The notes: a model not told the origin generated them from the letters alone. Shown: positions 1 to 11,713, counted from the stretch's first letter. The stretch: 64,000 nt of DNA from Aureimonas altamirensis (GCF_023702225.1 NZ_JAMQCO010000003.1:320435-384434), one strand, 5' to 3'. A program made the numbers and translations.

Positions 1-2667
<2,667 letters not shown>

Positions 2668-2691
2668 GTCCGGCTCCTCATCGTTTGGAGC

Positions 2692-2717
2692 ATCATATAA
2701 ACCGATCCTTATATGAT
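2692..2717. promoter_or_regulatory. Palindromic operator in front of metH
   Basis: A perfect 9-base inverted repeat, ATCATATAA and TTATATGAT, separated by 8 bases (ACCGATCC). It lies 25 bases upstream of the metH start and is AT-rich in otherwise GC-rich DNA. The CATATAA/TTATATG half-sites resemble, from memory, those proposed for ArsR-family methionine-cycle repressors (SahR/SamR type) in alphaproteobacteria. The palindrome is seen; the regulator is inferred. Confidence 0.6.
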
Positions 2718-2813
2718 TTGAAGACACTGCGCGAGAACGGCGATAATCCCTGTTTACAACCGACCGGAAAACAATATCCTGCAGATTATAACGTTTATCT
2801 GGAGTGTGTTTTC

Positions 2814-4337
2814 ATGGTTGCTGCTGGCTCGAAATCCGGATTCGTCGTTGTCGACGGCAATGGCCGCCTTCCCGTCGCTGTAGGCGAAACGCTTCGTATC
2901 AGGCCTGCGGCAGGCCGTATGAAGATCGCGCGGCTGGGCAAGGGCGGCAAGGTTCTGCCCGTCGAAGACGTGGTCGCCATCGCCTCGCCGAAGGATGGCG
3001 GAGACCTCGTCCTTCTTCTCGACGGGCATACGCGCGTCGTGCTGGACGACTTCATGAAGCTGTGCCGCAAGGGTACGTGCGATATCGAACTGCCGGACGG
3101 CAAGGGCGGCGTCGTCGTGATCGACGGCGCATCCCGCGCCGTCGCGACCGGCGGCGACGGCTCGCTGCTGCTCCACATGGCGGGCGATCAGGCCATGCTT
3201 TCCGGCCTTACGGACAGTTTCGCCCGCTACTACGACGTTCTCTCGCAACAGCCGCAGGCAATGCCGGAGGCCGGAGCCGCGCAGTCCGCGTTCGGCACCA
3301 TCAACCCGTTCGTGGCCATCGGGGGGCTGGCAGCGGCGGGGGGTGTCGCGCTGGCCGCCGCCGGCGGTGGCGGCTCGTCCCATCAGGCCGCGCCCGCACC
3401 GGCGCCTACGCCATCGCCGCAGCCCGCGGCAGGCAGCCTCATCCACATCTCGGCCGCCGCAGGCCCGATCAGTGCAGCACTGTCCTACCAGGTCATCGGC
3501 GCAGACGGCACCATCCTCGCCTCCGGCACCACCGACGCGGCAGGCAAGGCCGACGTCCTCGTCAGCGCAGACTACAAGGGCCCCATCCTCGTCAGGATCA
3601 TGGATGCCAACGGCACGGCGGCAGACTACAGCGACGAAGCCAGCGGCAACACGCTTTCCCTTATGACCGACATGCGCGCACTCGCGATCAAGGCCGATGG
3701 CGACATATCCGTCAGCGTGACCCCCGTCACCGAACTCATCGCCCGCAAGCTCCTCGAACAGCATGCCGGCGGCACCCTGCCCGACGAAGCCACAATTACA
3801 CAGGGAACCCAGGCGATATCCCAGGCCCTCGGCATCGACATGTCGCAAGGCGTCGTCACCGTGCTGGATGCCACGTTCAACGAGGCCGACGGCATCAGCC
3901 CGGCCGAAGCCTACGGCATTTTCCTGGCAAAACTGTCCGGCCTGGACATGAAGACCGGCGGTATCGGCGCAACGCTCGACGCGCTCGCCGCCCAATTGAC
4001 GCTGCAAGGCGGAGCGGCCATGCTTTCACCCGGCGGGGCTGCCATGCTGCAGCAAGGCGCCGCCATCTTCGAATCCGGCCCCAACAGGGGCGAGGCGGTC
4101 ATTATCCCGCAGGATGAACCGCTCGACGAATTACCGCCCTCGCCCCTGGTTCTCACGACCCTCACGGGACAGGACGTCTCCGAAGTGCTGCACGGAGGCG
4201 TCGTCACACTCGATACGACGGCGGCGCTCTCGGCCGGCATCCTTGCCCACATGACGCTGCCGGAGAACGCCACCGAAGGTGCTGCCATAATAGTAAAGTC
4301 GGGCGACACCATCATAGGAGAGTGGAACGTCTCCTGA
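2814..4337 (+). CDS. Adhesin fragment 1: BapA-like prefix and first Ig-like region
   Basis: First of three open pieces of the interrupted adhesin. It begins with the prefix found on large type I secreted biofilm proteins (MVAAGSKSGFVVVDG, with VLDDFMKLC further on), then the hydrophobic segment GGLAAAGGVALAAAGGGG and a Pro-rich linker, then a domain with a hydrophobic core and an incomplete Ig-like domain ending in SGDTIIGEW. The usual continuation of that Ig motif is found in the next reading frame, so the stop at 4335-4337 is the product of a frameshift rather than a natural end. An upstream in-frame start at 2685 exists but would add a segment lacking family character and overlapping the metH operator. 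Confidence 0.7.
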   Translation: MVAAGSKSGFVVVDGNGRLPVAVGETLRIRPAAGRMKIARLGKGGKVLPVEDVVAIASPKDGGDLVLLLDGHTRVVLDDFMKLCRKGTCDIELPDGKGGVVVIDGASRAVATGGDGSLLLHMAGDQAMLSGLTDSFARYYDVLSQQPQAMPEAGAAQSAFGTINPFVAIGGLAAAGGVALAAAGGGGSSHQAAPAPAPTPSPQPAAGSLIHISAAAGPISAALSYQVIGADGTILASGTTDAAGKADVLVSADYKGPILVRIMDANGTAADYSDEASGNTLSLMTDMRALAIKADGDISVSVTPVTELIARKLLEQHAGGTLPDEATITQGTQAISQALGIDMSQGVVTVLDATFNEADGISPAEAYGIFLAKLSGLDMKTGGIGATLDALAAQLTLQGGAAMLSPGGAAMLQQGAAIFESGPNRGEAVIIPQDEPLDELPPSPLVLTTLTGQDVSEVLHGGVVTLDTTAALSAGILAHMTLPENATEGAAIIVKSGDTIIGEWNVS

Positions 4338-6412
4338 TCGACGTCGTCAACGGATATGCCGACATCTTCCTGAGCAGCGACTTCCTGGCCAGACCTTTCG
4401 AAGGCCAGCTCGTGGTCACCGCCGAGATCACCGGAGTAGCCAATGCACGGGCGGCCAGCGCAAGCCTGACCGTCGATACCCGGCCACCGGCACTGCCCGC
4501 ACTGGCGCTCGCCAACGGTACCGTAAGCGTGTCCGGCCTCGAGGACGGAACAAGCTGGTTCTACTCGCTCGACGCAGGCGCCTCGTGGGCGCTGGGCCAG
4601 GGCATGACCTTCGCCCCGGCGCCCGGCTCTTATGCCGACGGCGCCATCCGCGTTCGCCAGATTGATCCGCACGGAAACGTAGGCAGCACCGCATCCCTCC
4701 CCGCAACGGAAATCATCGATGCTCCGCCGTCCGTCACCATCACCAGCGACAGGACCTCGCTGATCGACGGGCAATCGGCGCTGCTCACCTTCACGTTTTC
4801 GGTGGTTCCGGTCGGCTTTACCCAATCCGACATCACCGTGACGCATGGCTCCATCAGCAGCTTCACGCAGACCGACGATGCGCGTGTGTACACGGCGCTA
4901 TTCACCCCCCAGGCAGGATACGAGGGCTCGATAACCGTCGCGGTCCTCGCCAATAGCTGGCAAAGCGCGTCGGGCGCAGGCGGCACCGCCGCGCAGAGCC
5001 AGCCCATTGCCATCGACACGATCCTCCCGTCCGCGCCGACGATCGCGCTGGTCGAGGATACCGGCGTGGATGGCAGCGACGGCGTCACCACCAACGGTGA
5101 AATCAGATTTACATTCGCCGAGCAGGGGGGGCATGTCCAGTATAGCCTGAACAGCGGTCTTACCTGGACAGACGCCTCTTCCGACACGGTCCTTCTGCCC
5201 GACGGCGTCTACGAGGCCAATGGCGTGCGGGCCCGCGTCCGGGATGCCTCGGGAAATGTCAGCGGCGAGGTCACCATGCCCGCGATGACCATCGACAACA
5301 CCAGGCCCGGCGTCACGATTACAAGCAACAAGCAAAGCCTTCTCGCCGGCGAAAGCGCGACCCTGACCCTGGCCTTCGACGATTTCATCATAGACATGAC
5401 CGAAGACAGGCTCGAGGCGACCGGCGGAACGCTCAGCAATCTGATGATGTCGCCGTACCTGAATACATTCACCGTCGTCTACACGCCGACGCCCGGCAGT
5501 TTGGAGACCACCGTAACGGTAACCTTGTCAGGCTACCATGACGCGGCAGGCAACGCCGGCGCTGCGGCATCGATCCCGCTGTCACTGGAAGTCCATCGCC
5601 CGACGATCACGTCCGCGGCCTTCACCGCAAAATCCGACAATGTCCACGATATCCTCAATGAGGGCGACACGGTCACGATCACGCTGTCATTCGACGAGGA
5701 TCTGGTCTTCGACACCGCCGGCGGGTCGCCTTTTGTGACCATGCTGCTCGGCTCGAGCACCCGAAATGCGACCTATCTCGCCCATCCGGACGCCCGGACG
5801 CTTACGTTCCAGTATACGATCCAGGCCGGAGACAGCGATGCCGACGGGTTGGGCCTGGACGGCTACGGCGGAATGGGCGCCTTCGGCGCGATCATCCGCG
5901 ACGCCGCAGGCAACGTGGTTATCGGCAGTTTCGACACCGTCAGCAACGACCCTGCCTACCGGATCGATACGACCGCCCCGACGCTGGTCGGCACGACCCC
6001 GGTCAACGGAACCAACGTCGGGCGGAATCCGCAAATCGCCTTCAGCTTCTCGGAGGATATCGTCCTCGGCACAGGCACGATCACTGTCAGCAATGGCGGC
6101 TCGGACGTCCGCATTATTCCCCTGGATGATCCTCAGGTCACGCGTACAGGCTCTACCCTCGTGCTGACGCTTTCCACCCCGCTCGTGAACGATTCCGTCT
6201 ATGGCGTGACGATCACACCAGGGTCCATCTTCGACGTCGCGGGCAACCCCTATGCAGGATTGCCTGCCTATTCCCTCGGATTCAACGTCCATTCCCCCGG
6301 CCTGGCGGTCGATGACCTGATCACCGGTTCCGATGGATATATGACCTCCGGCTACTCGACGCTCGATCGCAGCCTTTTCGGCCAGTCGGTGGCGGGCATC
6401 GGCGACTTCTAA
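4322..6412 (+). CDS. Adhesin fragment 2: Ig-like repeats
   Basis: Middle piece of the interrupted adhesin, in the frame one base behind fragment 1. It carries about five bacterial Ig-like domains, recognisable from repeated linkers such as TVDTRPPALP, AIDTILPSAP, TIDNTRPGVT and RIDTTAPTLV, and an SbsA-like Ig domain (PVNGTNVGRNPQIAFSFSED). It ends in the first half of an FG-GAP repeat, SVAGIGDF, immediately followed by a stop. The apparent GTG start at 4322 has no ribosome binding site and lies inside the 3' end of fragment 1, so independent translation is unlikely. Confidence 0.65.
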   Translation: MERLLIDVVNGYADIFLSSDFLARPFEGQLVVTAEITGVANARAASASLTVDTRPPALPALALANGTVSVSGLEDGTSWFYSLDAGASWALGQGMTFAPAPGSYADGAIRVRQIDPHGNVGSTASLPATEIIDAPPSVTITSDRTSLIDGQSALLTFTFSVVPVGFTQSDITVTHGSISSFTQTDDARVYTALFTPQAGYEGSITVAVLANSWQSASGAGGTAAQSQPIAIDTILPSAPTIALVEDTGVDGSDGVTTNGEIRFTFAEQGGHVQYSLNSGLTWTDASSDTVLLPDGVYEANGVRARVRDASGNVSGEVTMPAMTIDNTRPGVTITSNKQSLLAGESATLTLAFDDFIIDMTEDRLEATGGTLSNLMMSPYLNTFTVVYTPTPGSLETTVTVTLSGYHDAAGNAGAAASIPLSLEVHRPTITSAAFTAKSDNVHDILNEGDTVTITLSFDEDLVFDTAGGSPFVTMLLGSSTRNATYLAHPDARTLTFQYTIQAGDSDADGLGLDGYGGMGAFGAIIRDAAGNVVIGSFDTVSNDPAYRIDTTAPTLVGTTPVNGTNVGRNPQIAFSFSEDIVLGTGTITVSNGGSDVRIIPLDDPQVTRTGSTLVLTLSTPLVNDSVYGVTITPGSIFDVAGNPYAGLPAYSLGFNVHSPGLAVDDLITGSDGYMTSGYSTLDRSLFGQSVAGIGDF

Positions 6413-6485
6413 CGGCGACGGCATCGCGGACTATATCGTCGGCGGTCCATCCAGCGGCGGCGCATCCGGCGGCGGCGCGATCATC

Positions 6486-7916
6486 GTGCTGGGCCGCTCC
6501 GACCGGACGTCGGCCAACGTCGCCGTCATGCCGGACACCGTTTCCATCACTGTCGGACAACAGGGCGCGAAGCTCGGCTACAGCGTTTCGGCGGCCGGCG
6601 ACGTGAACGGCGACGGCTACCAGGATGTCATCATCGCAGCGCCGGGCATTTCGAATGGCGCCGGTGAGGTTTTCGTCGTGTTCGGCAGCTCGCACCCCTG
6701 GTCGCTCATCGACCTGGACGCGCCCGTCAACGGCTTGCGCATCTTCGGCGGAATTTCATCCGGCAGTGCCGGGCTGAATGTGACCGGCATCGGCGACGTC
6801 AACGGCGACGGCATCGCCGACATCGCCGTTTCCTCCACGGACGGCGTCTACGTGCTGTTCGGGCGTGTCGGCAACAGCGGCATAGCCGTATCGGCGGTCC
6901 GCACCGGCAACACCCAGGATGGCTATTTCATCGATACGACAGCCGTCTCCACCCTGGAGGCGCCAAGCGTCTCGTCGGCGGGAGACCTCAATGGCGATGG
7001 TCGATCGGACATTCTGATCGGCTTCGGTGGAGCCGATAACGGTCAGGGGCGCACCTTCGTGCTCTACGGCACAAGCCAGTCGGACGCCGTGACCCTGAGC
7101 TCGATATCCACAGGATCGTCGGGCTTCTTCATCGGAGGCGCGGCCGCCGGCGATCGATTTGGCGTCAGCGTCGCTGCCGCCGGGGACGTCAATGCAGATG
7201 GTTATGACGACCTCCTGATCGGCGCCCCCGGCAAGGGTACCTTCGGCGTCGCCTATGTGCTTTTCGGCGGGTCTGACGGACCGTATACGCCCGCCACGAT
7301 GGTCGAATACGATGGCACGTCCGATCCGGACACGTTCAACAGCGACGGCCTTCCGACCACGATTATGGGGCGTGCCGGGCCCGACCAGATCTACATGACG
7401 GCGCCGGATTCGGTCGGATACGGCGGTGCAGGAGACGATACGTTCCTGATGCACGCCAGCTTCCTCGCGTCGCTGGAGAACCCGAGTTCGACTGCGGTCA
7501 GATCCAGCCGCATCGACGGCGGCTCGGGCATCGACACACTGAAAATGGCACCCTACACAGGCAATAACGTTATCGACCTGAGCTTGCTGACGGGTGGCAG
7601 TTCCACGGTGTCCGGCGACGGTCGCCTCGAGAATATCGAGATCATCGACTTGGGCGCCGGTCAAGGCGCCAACGAGCTAAGGCTCACGGAAGCCAGTATC
7701 GTTGCCTTGTCTCGGGCCGATGTGTTCCAGCAAACCGGCCTGGTGCAGCTGATGGTGAAGGGCGACAGTGCCGATACGTTCGATGCGATGGCCCTCACGG
7801 ATCGGCCCGGCTACACCTTCTCCGAAGCGATACTGGACAATGAAGTGTATCATGTCGTCGGGACGGACGTAGTCCAGGTATTCGTCCAGGACGGAATACA
7901 TATCGTGTTGCCATAG
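6486..7916 (+). CDS. Adhesin fragment 3: FG-GAP repeats and C-terminus
   Basis: Last piece of the interrupted adhesin. The coding frame is open from just after the second frameshift (about 6411), so the real coding sequence extends upstream of the first ATG at 6486. It contains FG-GAP repeats with the metal-binding signature (GDVNGDGYQD, GDVNGDGIAD, GDLNGDGRSD, GDVNADGYDD), which fold as an integrin-like beta-propeller. A single RTX-like GGAGDDTF motif follows, then an aliphatic tail ending GIHIVLP, typical of a type I secretion signal. The stop is 2 bases from the convergent sitD stop. Confidence 0.65.
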   Translation: MLGRSDRTSANVAVMPDTVSITVGQQGAKLGYSVSAAGDVNGDGYQDVIIAAPGISNGAGEVFVVFGSSHPWSLIDLDAPVNGLRIFGGISSGSAGLNVTGIGDVNGDGIADIAVSSTDGVYVLFGRVGNSGIAVSAVRTGNTQDGYFIDTTAVSTLEAPSVSSAGDLNGDGRSDILIGFGGADNGQGRTFVLYGTSQSDAVTLSSISTGSSGFFIGGAAAGDRFGVSVAAAGDVNADGYDDLLIGAPGKGTFGVAYVLFGGSDGPYTPATMVEYDGTSDPDTFNSDGLPTTIMGRAGPDQIYMTAPDSVGYGGAGDDTFLMHASFLASLENPSSTAVRSSRIDGGSGIDTLKMAPYTGNNVIDLSLLTGGSSTVSGDGRLENIEIIDLGAGQGANELRLTEASIVALSRADVFQQTGLVQLMVKGDSADTFDAMALTDRPGYTFSEAILDNEVYHVVGTDVVQVFVQDGIHIVLP

Positions 7917-7918
7917 TC

Positions 7919-8842
7919 TCAGCCGGCCAATCCCGTATGGCTGGCACGCCGCGGCCCCCAAAGGGCCGCGGCCATCAGGAGCAGACCGCCGATCGTGGCG
8001 ATCATCCCGGCCGCCGAGACGCTGGCGCCCCACCCCAGCGCAAGGGGGGCTTCGGCGGCGAGCAGGTAGCCGCCGACAGCCGCCAGGACGGCAAAGACGA
8101 TGCTCCACAAGATCTGCCCGGCCATCGTATCGGTCATCAACCGTGCGGCCGCCGGCGGACAGATGAACATGGCGATCACGATGATGGACCCCACGGCGTC
8201 GAAGGCCGTCACGGCGACGGCGGCCGTTACCGCCACGAGCAGGATGGAAGTCAGCCGGGGCCATGCGCCGACCACGGTCGCATAGGCCGGATCGAATGTG
8301 GAAACGACGAGACTGCGCCAGAAGACGGCGATGAACAGCACCGTCACCACCAACATCGCCACAAGCCGCGGCAGTTGCTGCGGCATGTCGGCCAGCGCGG
8401 CCGGATCCAGGAGCGCGCCCGGCCCGGTGCCGGAAAACCAGATCAGGCTTTCCACGCTGCCATAGAGGGCATGTTCGACGTCCAGATGCACGCCGCTGGT
8501 GTCCGACTGTTCGATCAGCAGGACCCCGGCCGCGAACATGGCGGTGAAGACGGTGCCCATGGCCGCACCCGGCTCCACCCCGCCGGCCCGGCGCACGAAC
8601 TCGATCAGCATGACGGACAGCAGCGCCGCAGCGGCTGCACCCAGCAACATCGGCCAGGCATTCATGGTGCCCGACACGAGAAAGCCCACGACGATGCCCG
8701 GCAGCACGACATGGCTGATCGCATCGCCTACCAGAGCCTGCCGCCGAAGCACGAGGAAATTGCCGACCAGCGCGCAGCACAGCGCCGACAAGACCGCGAC
8801 AAGCAGCGGCACGAAGGTCAGGAAAAAGAAGTCGGCCATCAT
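7919..8842 (-). CDS. Manganese/zinc/iron ABC transporter permease (SitD/TroD type)
   Basis: Inner-membrane permease of the ABC3 family, 307 residues with about eight or nine membrane segments. The family motif LVGDAISHVVLPGIVVGF near residue 40 is clear, as is the AFDAVGSIIVIAMFICPPA segment. It is the last gene of a four-gene minus-strand operon and its ATG overlaps the stop of the first permease (8839-8842), so the two permeases are probably translationally coupled and form the membrane heterodimer. Mn2+ as substrate is inferred from the Mur-like box before the operon. Confidence 0.9.
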   Translation of the reverse strand: MMADFFFLTFVPLLVAVLSALCCALVGNFLVLRRQALVGDAISHVVLPGIVVGFLVSGTMNAWPMLLGAAAAALLSVMLIEFVRRAGGVEPGAAMGTVFTAMFAAGVLLIEQSDTSGVHLDVEHALYGSVESLIWFSGTGPGALLDPAALADMPQQLPRLVAMLVVTVLFIAVFWRSLVVSTFDPAYATVVGAWPRLTSILLVAVTAAVAVTAFDAVGSIIVIAMFICPPAAARLMTDTMAGQILWSIVFAVLAAVGGYLLAAEAPLALGWGASVSAAGMIATIGGLLLMAAALWGPRRASHTGLAG

Positions 8843-9759
8843 GCAAGGCTCCGGCGCGCCCGGAGGCTCGAAATGGCGCCCGCGACAAGGCCCCTGCGCG
8901 GCGACAGGATGAGCGACGCGACGAACAGGGCGAAGGCGGTCAGCACGATGACCGCGCCGGTGGGCAGCGAGGGACCGGAGGCCGACAGGGCCGCGCCCAC
9001 ATGGGCGCTGATTGCGCCGAACAGGGCGGCAAGCGCCGCCAGGCGTCCGGCATCATCGGTCCAGAACCGGGCCGTCGCCGCGGGGATGATGGTCAGCGCG
9101 ACGATCAGAACCAGCCCGGCGACACGCAGGCCGATCACGGTCACGGTCAGCAGCAGCAGCAGCAGCATGAGGTCGGCCCGGCGCACCGATACGCCCGTGG
9201 TTGCGGCATAGACCGGGTCGAACGCGACCAGCGTGAAGGAGCGTCGCAGGCAGAAGGCGGCGATCCCGGTGACGGCGGCGGCGATCGCGATCGTTTCCGC
9301 CTCGCTGCGCAGCATGGAGGCGGTGGAGCCGAGCAGAAATCCTTCAAGGCCGGCCTGCCCGCCGGTCTGCATGCTTTGCACGACTGTCAGAAGCACGATG
9401 CCGAAGCCGAAGAAGACCGAAAGGACGGCCCCGATGGCGGAGTCTTCCGGCAGGCGCGTGCGCCGGCCCAGCCACTCCACGATCCACAATCCGGCGAAGG
9501 CGCTGGCAGCGGCGCCGATCATCAATCCCGGGAGGAAGCGCCCGTTACCGGTGGTCATGGCCATCAGGATGAAGGCCATGACCAGTCCCGGAAGGGTAGC
9601 ATGGCTGATCGCATCGCTCATCAGGCTGCGCTTTCGCAGCATCACATAGGCGCCGATGCCGCCGGCGGAGGCGCCCAGCAGCGCCGATCCCGCGCCGACG
9701 AGCGCGGTGTTGTAGCCGGCATCGAAGACGAGCGCGGAAAGGAAGACCGAGCTATCCAT
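8839..9759 (-). CDS. Manganese/zinc/iron ABC transporter permease (SitC/TroC type)
   Basis: ABC3 family permease of 306 residues with the conserved loop LMSDAISHATLPGLVMAF and a long hydrophobic run LMLLLLLLTVTVIGL. Start chosen at 9759 (MDSSVFLSAL), which places the first membrane helix in the normal position; an in-frame ATG at 9810 would add an Arg-rich extension overlapping the ATPase gene. It lies 4 bases after the ATPase gene and overlaps the second permease gene by 4 bases. Confidence 0.9.
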   Translation of the reverse strand: MDSSVFLSALVFDAGYNTALVGAGSALLGASAGGIGAYVMLRKRSLMSDAISHATLPGLVMAFILMAMTTGNGRFLPGLMIGAAASAFAGLWIVEWLGRRTRLPEDSAIGAVLSVFFGFGIVLLTVVQSMQTGGQAGLEGFLLGSTASMLRSEAETIAIAAAVTGIAAFCLRRSFTLVAFDPVYAATTGVSVRRADLMLLLLLLTVTVIGLRVAGLVLIVALTIIPAATARFWTDDAGRLAALAALFGAISAHVGAALSASGPSLPTGAVIVLTAFALFVASLILSPRRGLVAGAISSLRARRSLA

Positions 9760-9763
9760 GACG

Positions 9764-10522
9764 TCAGCGCATCCCCGCCGGCGTGGCCAGCCGGCCGCCA
9801 TAGGCGACATCGAGGTTTTCGGATGTGAAGGCTGTCTCCACCGGGCCGTCGGCCACCTTGGAGCCGTTCAGCAACAGGACATGGGTGAAGTAGGAGGGCA
9901 CCGTCGACAGGTCGTGATGGACGCAAACGACAGTACGGCCCGCCGCGCGCAGGCCCTTGAGCACGTCGACGATGGCGCTTTCCGTGGCGGCGTCGACGCC
10001 GGCGAAGGGCTCATCCATGATGAGCAACTCGGCATCCTGCGCCAGCGCCCGCGCCAGGAAGACGCGTTGCTGCTGGCCGCCCGACAGCTGGCCGATCTGC
10101 CGTGCGGCGAAATCGCCGAGTCCGACACGCTCCAGGCATTCCATGGCCCTCGCCTTCTCGCGGCGGCCGGCCGGCCTCAGCAGGCCGAGACGCCCATAGA
10201 ACCCCATCATGACCACGCCGAAAGCCGATGTCGGGAAATCCCAGTCCACGCTGGCGCGTTGCGGCACATAGGCGATGCGGCGCCGCACATCGCCGAAGCT
10301 CTGCCCGAAAAACCGGACGCGCCCGGACAAGCTGGGGACGATGCCCAGCGTCGCCTTCAGGAAGGTCGACTTGCCGGCTCCGTTCGGCCCCACGATGGCA
10401 AGCATCGCGCCTTCCGGTACGATCGTATCGACATCGGAAAGAACGACTTTGCCGTTGTAGGCGACGGAAAGTTTCTCCACGGCCAATGGCGGGTTGGTGT
10501 CGGTGACGGCCATCGTATCCAT
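9764..10522 (-). CDS. Manganese/zinc/iron ABC transporter ATP-binding protein (SitB/TroB type)
   Basis: Cytoplasmic ATPase of 252 residues powering the adjacent permeases. Walker A GPNGAGKST, Q-loop region YVPQRASVDWDFP (the VDWDFP signature is typical of metal-type ABC3 ATPases), signature LSGGQQQRV, Walker B ELLIMDEPF and the H-loop His in VCVHHDLS are all present. It starts 10 bases after the binding-protein stop; an internal ATG at 10513 (MAVTDTN) is an alternative start. Confidence 0.93.
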   Translation of the reverse strand: MDTMAVTDTNPPLAVEKLSVAYNGKVVLSDVDTIVPEGAMLAIVGPNGAGKSTFLKATLGIVPSLSGRVRFFGQSFGDVRRRIAYVPQRASVDWDFPTSAFGVVMMGFYGRLGLLRPAGRREKARAMECLERVGLGDFAARQIGQLSGGQQQRVFLARALAQDAELLIMDEPFAGVDAATESAIVDVLKGLRAAGRTVVCVHHDLSTVPSYFTHVLLLNGSKVADGPVETAFTSENLDVAYGGRLATPAGMR

Positions 10523-10532
10523 CGTCCGCCCC

Positions 10533-11519
10533 TCAAAGCCCCGCCACCGCGAGGCGGCCGTTCATGCCGCCATCGGGGGCTTCGCCGCCCAGCGCACGGG
10601 TGATGACGGTGACATTATGGTCGATCATCCCGATATAGGTGCCTTCGTAGGTGCCCGGCGTTCCCATAGCGTCGGAATAGAGTTCGCCCCCGATCTTCAC
10701 CTCATGGCCGCGCGCGGCAGCCCCTTCGATCAGGGCACGGACGTTCCGGTCGGAGACGGAGCTTTCGACGAAGATCGCACCGATATCGCGGCCGACCAGC
10801 GTGTCGACGAGGCTTTCGATCTGCCGCACGCCCGCCTCGCTATTGGTGGAAATGCCCTGGATGCCCAGAACCTCGAAGCCGTGCGCCGCTCCGAAATAAC
10901 CGAAGGCGTCATGCGCCGTCACCAGCACGCGTGCGCCCGCCGGCACCGTCGCCAGGACAGTGTCGCCATAATCGGCCAGCGCATCCACCTGCGCCAGATA
11001 GGCTTGCGCATTGGCGGCATAGGTCTCGGCGCCCGCCGGGTCCATCCGGCTCAGGGCATCGGCAGCCTCGCCGACCACGCCGCGCCACAGGCGAGGATCC
11101 ATCCACACATGCGGATCGAACTGGTCGGGATAGTCGGGATTTTCGTGGAGACGTTCATGGGGCAGACCATCCGCCAGCGCGACGACCGGCACACGTGATC
11201 CGAGCCGTTCCAGAAACTCGCGAAGCTGCGCCTCCAGATTGAGGCCATGGTAGAAGACGGCATCGGCGCGCGCCATGCGCGCGATGTCCGATGCCGTCGG
11301 CCGATAGAGATGCGGATCGACGCCGGGGCCCATCAGGGCGACCACTTCGACCCTGTCGCCCCCTACCTCGGCAACGGCATCTGCAATCATTCCGGTCGTG
11401 GCCACGACATGCAGCGGCTCATCGGCACGTGCGGGGCTGCCGGCTATGGCCAGCATCGCGACGAGGCCCAGGAGCGGCGCCAGACGCCTGCCGAACCAAA
11501 CTCCAGAACCCTGCCTCAT
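10533..11519 (-). CDS. Manganese/zinc-type periplasmic solute-binding protein (SitA/TroA type)
   Basis: Periplasmic metal-binding lipoprotein-family protein (cluster A-I, ZinT/TroA fold), 328 residues. A Sec signal peptide (GRRLAPLLGLVAMLAIAGSPARA-type core) precedes LHVVATTGMIADAV. Ligand residues are recognisable: His in VDPHLYRPT, His in FDPHVWMDP, Glu in ISTNSEAGV and Asp in MIDHNV region. There is no His-rich loop, which favours Mn2+ over Zn2+. Start chosen at 11519 because GAGG precedes it; the in-frame ATG at 11549 lacks a ribosome binding site. First gene of the sitABCD-like operon, preceded by a Mur-like box. Confidence 0.92.
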   Translation of the reverse strand: MRQGSGVWFGRRLAPLLGLVAMLAIAGSPARADEPLHVVATTGMIADAVAEVGGDRVEVVALMGPGVDPHLYRPTASDIARMARADAVFYHGLNLEAQLREFLERLGSRVPVVALADGLPHERLHENPDYPDQFDPHVWMDPRLWRGVVGEAADALSRMDPAGAETYAANAQAYLAQVDALADYGDTVLATVPAGARVLVTAHDAFGYFGAAHGFEVLGIQGISTNSEAGVRQIESLVDTLVGRDIGAIFVESSVSDRNVRALIEGAAARGHEVKIGGELYSDAMGTPGTYEGTYIGMIDHNVTVITRALGGEAPDGGMNGRLAVAGL

Positions 11520-11566
11520 GCGACCTCGACGACGTTGTTGCCACTGCATCGCAACAATCTACGTTT

Positions 11567-11583
11567 TTGCAAATGATTTGCAA
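11567..11583. promoter_or_regulatory. Mur-like (manganese Fur) operator
   Basis: TTGCAAATGATTTGCAA is a perfect palindrome around a single central base, 48 bases upstream of the sitA-like start. It matches the style of the manganese-responsive sequence bound by Mur in rhizobia (TGCAAAT/ATTTGCA half-sites). Seen: the palindrome and its position. Known: Mur represses sit genes in Hyphomicrobiales. Inferred: that Mur acts here. Confidence 0.75.
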
Positions 11584-11713
11584 GTGCATGAATTCTGTTT
11601 TTTCTCCATCGGCGTGATGCCATATCTGCATTCCACTCGGGCAACCGGTCTGCCCCATGACGTAAGGACGCCGCCGGTCTATGCTGCGGCCAACGGGAGA
11701 TGACTGACGGGCC

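Larger units (their letters stand above)
2814..7916 (+). pseudogene. Large type I secreted adhesin-like gene interrupted by two frameshifts
   Basis: Three consecutive open frames make one protein of about 1700 residues. The order is a BapA-like N-terminal prefix (about residues 1-160), a hydrophobic Ala/Gly stretch plus Gly-rich linker (about 170-190), several bacterial Ig-like domains, five FG-GAP (integrin alpha-like) repeats of the form GDxNGDGxxD, and a C-terminal region with one RTX-like GGAGDDTF motif. The first break lies near 4330-4340 (frame 3 to frame 2), the second near 6409-6412 where FG-GAP repeat 1 reads GIGDF then stop, and NGDGIAD continues after skipping one base. The shifts are of opposite sign and restore the original frame. 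Neither site is a homopolymer. It may be a true pseudogene or an assembly error. No dedicated exporter is adjacent. Start at 2814 follows GGAG at about 2801. Confidence 0.75.

Noticed and set aside
2668-2720. SAM riboswitch before metH
   Set aside because: The leader is about 25 bases between the palindrome and the start, too short for SAM-I, SAM-II or SAH riboswitch folds.
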